Shown here one piece after another: positions 6,927 through 10,612 of a DNA stretch of 10,612 nt; positions within the stretch are counted from its first letter, which is position 1, and each line of letters starts with the position of its first letter. The notes beneath the pieces are model-generated. The model worked only from the letters and a program-made list of their open reading frames with translations, was not told the origin of the DNA and made no database searches. Where the stretch lies: NCBI GenBank assembly GCA_024691265.1, contig JAILNT010000373.1:1-10612 (forward strand), read 5' to 3'. Position numbers and translations under genes: made by a program. This stretch comes from Treponema sp. GTDB lineage: Bacteria; Spirochaetota; Spirochaetia; Treponematales; Treponemataceae.

Positions 6927-7571
6927 ATGGCTGAATACATTCGTGCTAGGACACAAGACCAGAAAGAAGAAAGGATGAATGAAATCAAAAAGATTACTGA
7001 TGAACTTTTCAAAACTCATCCTTATCATGAAATAACCTTATCTACTATCGCAGAAAAATTAAGCTGGTCGAGAGCAAATCTATATAAATATGCCACAACC
7101 AAAGAAGAAATTTTTCTTGAAATTGTTGCTGACAATATGTGTGAATATTTTACAGCCCTTATTGCCTCTTTTCCAGAAAATAATCATTTTTGTCCGGAAA
7201 CTGTAGCAGAATTATGGTCTGCTATTATAAATGCTCATCAGGATTATTTTAGATATAGTGCATATCTTCTTACTATCATAGAAAGAAATGTTAGTTTCGA
7301 GCGACTTAAAGCCTTTAAGAAAAAGTACTATGATTTTGCTGCTATATTTTTATCCAGGCTAGAAGAAACTCTTAATATAACAAAAGAAAAAGCTGAAGCC
7401 TTGAATAGTAAAATATTAACTTATGCTTCAAGCTATACAACAAGCTGTATTAACAATCCTCTTATTGTACAGGCCTTGAAAGAACTTGATATAAAAATTC
7501 TTCCTAGGGATTTCTATAGAGATATTAAAGATTTTGTTCTTATGAATGTTTTTTGGGCAATAAAACAATAA
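6927..7571 (+). CDS. TetR-family transcriptional repressor
   Basis: The 214-residue protein has the TetR layout. An N-terminal helix (about 14-30, QKEERMNEIKKITDELFKT) is followed by a helix-turn-helix at about 36-57 (ITLSTIAEKLSWSRANLYKYA) and the family's usual link TTKEEIFLEI (57-66). The remaining helical ligand-binding and dimer domain has no motif that names an effector. TetR proteins bind palindromic operators as dimers and let go when a small ligand binds. The divergent arrangement with the DXS-like gene, and the palindrome at 6843-6865 on that gene's start site, make that gene the obvious target. Whether tetR also represses itself is unclear, since the palindrome lies upstream of its own -35. 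The first ATG has no SD and a -10 only 6 bases before it. The ATG at codon 17 is a less likely start because it would cut into the first helix. No terminator is visible after it. Confidence 0.92.
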   Translation: MAEYIRARTQDQKEERMNEIKKITDELFKTHPYHEITLSTIAEKLSWSRANLYKYATTKEEIFLEIVADNMCEYFTALIASFPENNHFCPETVAELWSAIINAHQDYFRYSAYLLTIIERNVSFERLKAFKKKYYDFAAIFLSRLEETLNITKEKAEALNSKILTYASSYTTSCINNPLIVQALKELDIKILPRDFYRDIKDFVLMNVFWAIKQ

Positions 7572-7617
7572 TTATTGTGAAAAAAATCTCCTTCTTAAAG
7601 ATTAATTTACCCCACGA

Positions 7618-7677
7618 CTAAAAAAAAGCATGGTAAAATACTAAAAATAAGCATACCCGATTTCTAAAAATGGGCAT
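7618..7677 (+). repeat. three direct repeats at exact 23-bp spacing upstream of the lipoprotein gene
   Basis: A 14-bp unit of the form CTAAAAAnnnGCAT occurs at 7618-7631, 7641-7654 and 7664-7677. Copies 1 and 2 match at 13/14 positions and copies 2 and 3 at 12/14; the bases between units are not conserved. A 23-bp period is close to two helical turns, so a protein could bind all three on one face. They overlap and follow the predicted -10 of the binding-protein gene, which suggests an operator cluster or a structured leader element. Confidence 0.55.
7631..7639 (+). promoter_or_regulatory. extended -10 promoter of the binding-protein gene
   Basis: TGGTAAAAT is a TGn extension followed by TAAAAT (5/6). 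Transcription would start near 7646 and give a leader of about 57 bases with the SD at 7688-7693. No -35 is evident at 17 bp, as is common for extended -10 promoters. The element sits between the first and second direct repeats. Confidence 0.42.
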
Positions 7678-7702
7678 GACAAAAAAGAAGGAGATATACG
7701 AT

Positions 7703-9238
7703 ATGAAAAAAAGTATCGCATCAGTTATGACCGCTGCAACCCTTGCAGCTGTTATGGGTATTACCTCTTGTGGTAATAAATCTGGAAATGTAGAAACAGG
7801 TAAAACAGGCAGACCTCGTGTTACATTCATGCTGGTAGACTATGAGGGAAGTCCTCTTACAGGTGAACACGCAAAAGAAGTTGTTGATAAAATGACTGAA
7901 TACACTAATACAGATGTAGAGTTCACTTTTGTTGCAAACGACAGCTATAATGAAAAGATGGGTCTTGCTCTTGCCTCTCCAGATGATATGCCAATGGTTA
8001 TGAATGTTGGTAGCATAAAGCTTGGTATTGTTGACGCTGCAAACGCGGGTGCTTTCTGGGACTTGAACGATTTTATCTGGGACAGTGAGAAATTCCCAAA
8101 TCTTTCAAAGGCAAATAAAGAAGTTTGTAAGAGTCTTACAATCGGCGGCAAGCTTATCGGTATTTATAAGGCCCGTGACATTGGTCGCTATGGTATGGGT
8201 TACCGCAAGGACTGGGCTGAAAAGCTTGGACTTAGCGAGCCAAAGACAATTGAAGATGTATACAACATGATGTATGCATTTACATACAAAGACCCTGATG
8301 GAAACGGACTCCAGGATACATACGGTCTTGCAATGTGTAAATACACAGGTCCTTTTGACATTATTCAGGCCTGGTTCGGAGCTGGCAACGGATGGACAGA
8401 ACAGAACGGTCGCCTTATTCCTATCCACCAGACAAAGGAATACAAAGAGGCTCTCGACTGGATGAAGAAGATGTATGAAGACGGTCTCATCGCTCCAGAC
8501 TGGGCTGTTCGTGATACAGCAACTTGGGCAGACCAGGTAAAGAAAGGCGAAGCTGGTATGTTCATTGACGTTATGGACGGAAGCCGCCGTATTTGGGATT
8601 ATTTTGTAAACAACAATGTTCCTTCTGTTGTAGATGCTTCAAAGCCTGCTGAAATGGCTCTTGTAGGACCAATCAACGGAAAAACACTTGCAACTTCTGG
8701 CTATAATGGCTTCCTTGTTGTTACAAAAGCTGCAAAAACTAAAGCTCAGGTTGAAGCTTGTTTACACTACATCGACAAGATGTGTGACAATGACATGCTT
8801 TTACTTGCTTCTTACGGTTTAAAAGATATCAACTATGAAATTGATGCAGACGGCTATCTTGTTGATACAGATGCAAAAGACCCAAGTGCAGCAAAGGCTT
8901 ATTCAGCTTTGAACCAGACACAGTGCTTTATTCCATCAAAGAATACAAAGCCTTCTCCAAAGCAGACAGACCGCAAGATGAAAGAGCTTGAAGTTATCAG
9001 AAACAATGAACAGTATGCTGTTTTCAATCCTGCTATTTCTTATCTTGCAAATTCTGAAGCTTATGCAACACAGGGAGCAATTCTTGACCAGCTTCTTTCA
9101 GATGCCCGCACACAGTACATTTGTGGACAGATTGATGAGAAGGGTTTACAGAGTGCCTTTGACAAGTGGAACAAGCAAGGCGGTGAAGCTGTTATAAACG
9201 AAGTAAACAAGCAGCATCAAGAAAACATGAAGAAATAA
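7703..9238 (+). CDS. ABC-transporter substrate-binding lipoprotein (family 1, LplA/YtcQ-like, carbohydrate)
   Basis: The 511-residue protein starts at the ATG at 7703, not at 7670. AAGGAG (7688-7693) lies 9 bases upstream, and translation from 7703 begins directly with a type II signal peptide: MKKS, a hydrophobic run, then the lipobox ITSC with lipidated Cys23. The mature part is a large family-1 solute-binding protein. GGKLIGIYKARDIGRYGMGYRKDW (148-171 in two pieces) is the usual hinge region where a substrate aromatic is met, and DPDGNGLQDTYGL (197-209) is the Ca-loop-like signature common in oligosaccharide and uronate binders. It should be tethered to the outer face of the cytoplasmic membrane and hand a sugar or oligosaccharide to an ABC permease. 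No permease gene of the LplB/YtcP type is adjacent, so partners must be elsewhere. Codon choice is visibly less AT-biased than its neighbours, which suggests high expression. The substrate is not determinable. Confidence 0.92.
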   Translation: MKKSIASVMTAATLAAVMGITSCGNKSGNVETGKTGRPRVTFMLVDYEGSPLTGEHAKEVVDKMTEYTNTDVEFTFVANDSYNEKMGLALASPDDMPMVMNVGSIKLGIVDAANAGAFWDLNDFIWDSEKFPNLSKANKEVCKSLTIGGKLIGIYKARDIGRYGMGYRKDWAEKLGLSEPKTIEDVYNMMYAFTYKDPDGNGLQDTYGLAMCKYTGPFDIIQAWFGAGNGWTEQNGRLIPIHQTKEYKEALDWMKKMYEDGLIAPDWAVRDTATWADQVKKGEAGMFIDVMDGSRRIWDYFVNNNVPSVVDASKPAEMALVGPINGKTLATSGYNGFLVVTKAAKTKAQVEACLHYIDKMCDNDMLLLASYGLKDINYEIDADGYLVDTDAKDPSAAKAYSALNQTQCFIPSKNTKPSPKQTDRKMKELEVIRNNEQYAVFNPAISYLANSEAYATQGAILDQLLSDARTQYICGQIDEKGLQSAFDKWNKQGGEAVINEVNKQHQENMKK

Positions 9239-9281
9239 GTTTTCTATCTTAAGAATATAATTTTCTAAGTAAATCTTTTAT

Positions 9282-9319
9282 TCCCCAAAGTTCAGCCCTA
9301 AAAAGCCGGATTTTGGGGA
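9282..9319 (+). terminator. rho-independent terminator of the binding-protein gene
   Basis: Arms 9282-9293 and 9308-9319 pair over 12 positions (two G-U), with a TCCCC/GGGGA base and a further GC pair beyond one mismatch, closing on a loop of about 8-11 bases. TTTTGTT follows directly. It lies 44 bp after the lipoprotein stop codon and isolates that gene from the ATPase gene downstream. Confidence 0.75.
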
Positions 9320-9370
9320 TTTTGTTATAATAGTGAATACAGAATATTCAGGCGAAATACCAGTTAGGCG

Positions 9371-9461
9371 TTTCAATTTATTCGCTCATGTTTTAGTGTT
9401 ATTTTCAATTTATTCGCTCATGTTTTAGTGTTATTTTTAATTTATTCGCTCATGTTTTAGT
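9371..9461. repeat. three tandem 32-bp repeats
   Basis: Units start at 9371, 9403 and 9435. The first two are identical over 32 bp (TTTCAATTTATTCGCTCATG then TTTTAGTGTTAT). The third has one C-to-T change and stops matching after 27 bp. There are no spacers between units, so it is not a CRISPR array, and 32 is not a multiple of 3, so it is not coding. The last unit ends 8 bp before the extended -10 of the ATPase gene, so the copies may be regulator sites for it or a slippage-prone array. Confidence 0.9.
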
Positions 9462-9469
9462 AAAAATTA

Positions 9470-9478
9470 TGCTATAAT
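9470..9478 (+). promoter_or_regulatory. extended -10 promoter of the ATPase gene, leaderless
   Basis: TGCTATAAT is a perfect TGn plus TATAAT element. Only 6 bases (9479-9484) separate it from the ATG, so transcription should start at about the A of the start codon. There is no SD. The third tandem repeat occupies the -35 region. Confidence 0.65.
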
Positions 9479-9484
9479 ATAATT

Positions 9485-10612
9485 ATGTACTTAAAACGAA
9501 AGATAGATGATTATTTAATTTCATGGAAAAAATCTGATGATAAAAAACCCCTTATTGTAAAAGGTGCACGTCAGATTGGAAAAACAAAATCAATTGAACA
9601 CTTTGCTGAAAGCTATGAAAACTTTATAAACATAAATTTCGCACTTGAAACAAAATATAAAACAATCTGTGAAAACGGATTTGATGTAGAATCTATTATA
9701 AAAAACATATCCAGAATTGATACTAAAAAGAAATTCATAGCAAAAAAAACACTTATTCTTTTTGATGAAATACAAGATTATCCAGAAATTGCTACAAGCT
9801 TAAAATCCTTCTGCATAAACGGAAATTTTGATGTTATATGCAGTGGTTCAATGCTTGGAATAAATTATAACAAAATTCAAAGTAACAGCGTTGGGTATAA
9901 ATCAGAATTTTCAATGCAATCTTTGGACTTTGAAGAATTTTTATGGGCAAAAGGTTATGATAACGACACTACAGAAGATTTACTTTCACATATGAAAGCA
10001 GATGAAGCATTTAATCAGACAACTATAAATGTTTTTAATGAACTTTTTCTTGATTACTGTATCTTAGGAGGAATGCCAAAAGTTATTTCTAGTTATATCC
10101 AAAAAGGAACTTTTGAGGGAAGTCTCGAACTCCAACAAGAACTAATTGAAGACTATAAAGAAGATATAAAAAAATATGTTGAAGGAATTGATAAGACTCG
10201 TATATTGAATGTCTTTAATCATATTCCCGTTCAGCTAGCAAAAGACAATAAGAAATTTCAAATCTCAAAGGTATCAAATGGAGCAAGATTCAAGGATTAC
10301 TGGGGATGTATTGAATGGCTTTCAGATGCAGGAATAATAAATTTATGTTACTGTCTTCATACGCCAGATTTACCTTTGAAAGGTAATTATGAAAATGATA
10401 AATACAAGATTTATTTTCGTGATACAGGTCTTTTAATTGCTAACCTTGACGAAGAATCTCAAGATGATTTAAGAGTAAATAAAAACATGAACGTGTATAA
10501 AGGTGCTCTATACGAAAATGTAATCGCAGAAGCTCTTTGCAAACAAGGATATGGCCTTTTCTATTATAAAAAGGAAAATTCTACTCTAGAACAGGATTTC
10601 TTCGTTCGTACA
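9485..10612 (+). CDS. AAA ATPase with DUF4143 C-terminal domain (partial, runs off the window)
   Basis: The frame from the ATG at 9485 is open for 376 codons to the window end with no stop. Residues 1-130 form the ATPase: Walker A GARQIGKT (27-34), Walker B LILFDEIQD (90-98) and a sensor-like strand VICSGSMLG (117-125). From about 190 it matches the DUF4143 type, with LGGMPKVISSYI (194-205), YKIYFRDTGLL (307-317) and GALYENVIAEAL (340-351). It ends in KKENSTLEQDFFVR (362-375), which resembles the PD-(D/E)xK nuclease-like strand pattern of this family (usually a K-S-G-x-E-x-D-F form). Full members are about 400-450 residues, so roughly 30-70 are missing. The family is very common and often multicopy in anaerobes, and its function is not settled. 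Translation is probably leaderless because a -10 element ends 6 bases before the ATG. Its base composition is more AT-rich than the lipoprotein gene, which may reflect low expression or acquisition. Confidence 0.9.
   Translation, partial: MYLKRKIDDYLISWKKSDDKKPLIVKGARQIGKTKSIEHFAESYENFININFALETKYKTICENGFDVESIIKNISRIDTKKKFIAKKTLILFDEIQDYPEIATSLKSFCINGNFDVICSGSMLGINYNKIQSNSVGYKSEFSMQSLDFEEFLWAKGYDNDTTEDLLSHMKADEAFNQTTINVFNELFLDYCILGGMPKVISSYIQKGTFEGSLELQQELIEDYKEDIKKYVEGIDKTRILNVFNHIPVQLAKDNKKFQISKVSNGARFKDYWGCIEWLSDAGIINLCYCLHTPDLPLKGNYENDKYKIYFRDTGLLIANLDEESQDDLRVNKNMNVYKGALYENVIAEALCKQGYGLFYYKKENSTLEQDFFVRT

Noticed and set aside
7670..7702. Upstream ATG start for the binding lipoprotein
   Set aside because: It would put eleven charged or polar residues before the signal peptide and place the SD inside the coding region. 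The ATG at 7703 has an ideal SD and a normal lipoprotein start.
8105..8428. Antisense reading frame inside the lipoprotein gene
   Set aside because: It has no SD, no recognisable domain, and its composition is what the opposite strand of a strongly biased coding gene gives. The same holds for the other short frames nested in real genes.
9371..9461. CRISPR array
   Set aside because: The 32-bp units follow one another with no spacers, and no cas gene is present.

Overview
The window comes from a low-GC bacterium. It has AT-rich spacers, good Shine-Dalgarno (SD) sequences on several genes, an LplA/YtcQ-type sugar-binding lipoprotein and an AAA/DUF4143 ATPase. This mix of families fits a host-associated Treponema-like spirochaete best. 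That is an inference from overall flavour, not from a marker gene, and a Clostridia-type Firmicute is the main alternative. There are eight protein genes, the last cut by the window edge, and no rRNA, tRNA, CRISPR array, transposase or phage gene.

Left part (1-5074). A cupin-type AraC regulator (57-914, +) converges on and overlaps a MATE-family multidrug/Na+ exporter (859-2271, -). Next, all on the minus strand, come an aromatic amino acid ammonia-lyase of the HAL/PAL/TAL family whose substrate residues do not look like histidase, and a TatD-like protein that has lost several metal ligands. The lyase and the TatD-like gene each have their own recognisable promoter, so they need not form an operon. 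A nested inverted repeat lies in front of the MATE gene.

Middle (5028-7571). A DXP-synthase-like, thiamine-diphosphate-dependent enzyme (minus strand) is divergent from a TetR-family repressor (plus strand). The roughly 100 bp between them holds a consensus-like promoter for the enzyme gene, a 23-bp near-perfect palindrome over its predicted transcription start, and an overlapping promoter that would start the tetR transcript at its ATG. This looks like a self-contained repressor-controlled module. The enzyme keeps its cofactor and catalytic motifs but differs from true DXS at substrate-binding positions and in a shortened linker, so it may have a different job.

Right part (7572-10612). A strongly translated substrate-binding lipoprotein (7703-9238) follows three direct repeats spaced exactly 23 bp apart. 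It ends in a good terminator and has no transporter permease beside it. After that come three tandem 32-bp repeats, an extended -10 promoter abutting an ATG, and an AAA/DUF4143 ATPase that is open to the window end.

The strongest leads are the TetR/DXS-like module, the degenerate TatD-like protein, the non-histidase ammonia-lyase, and the two repeat clusters. None of them amounts to a clear new multi-gene system.
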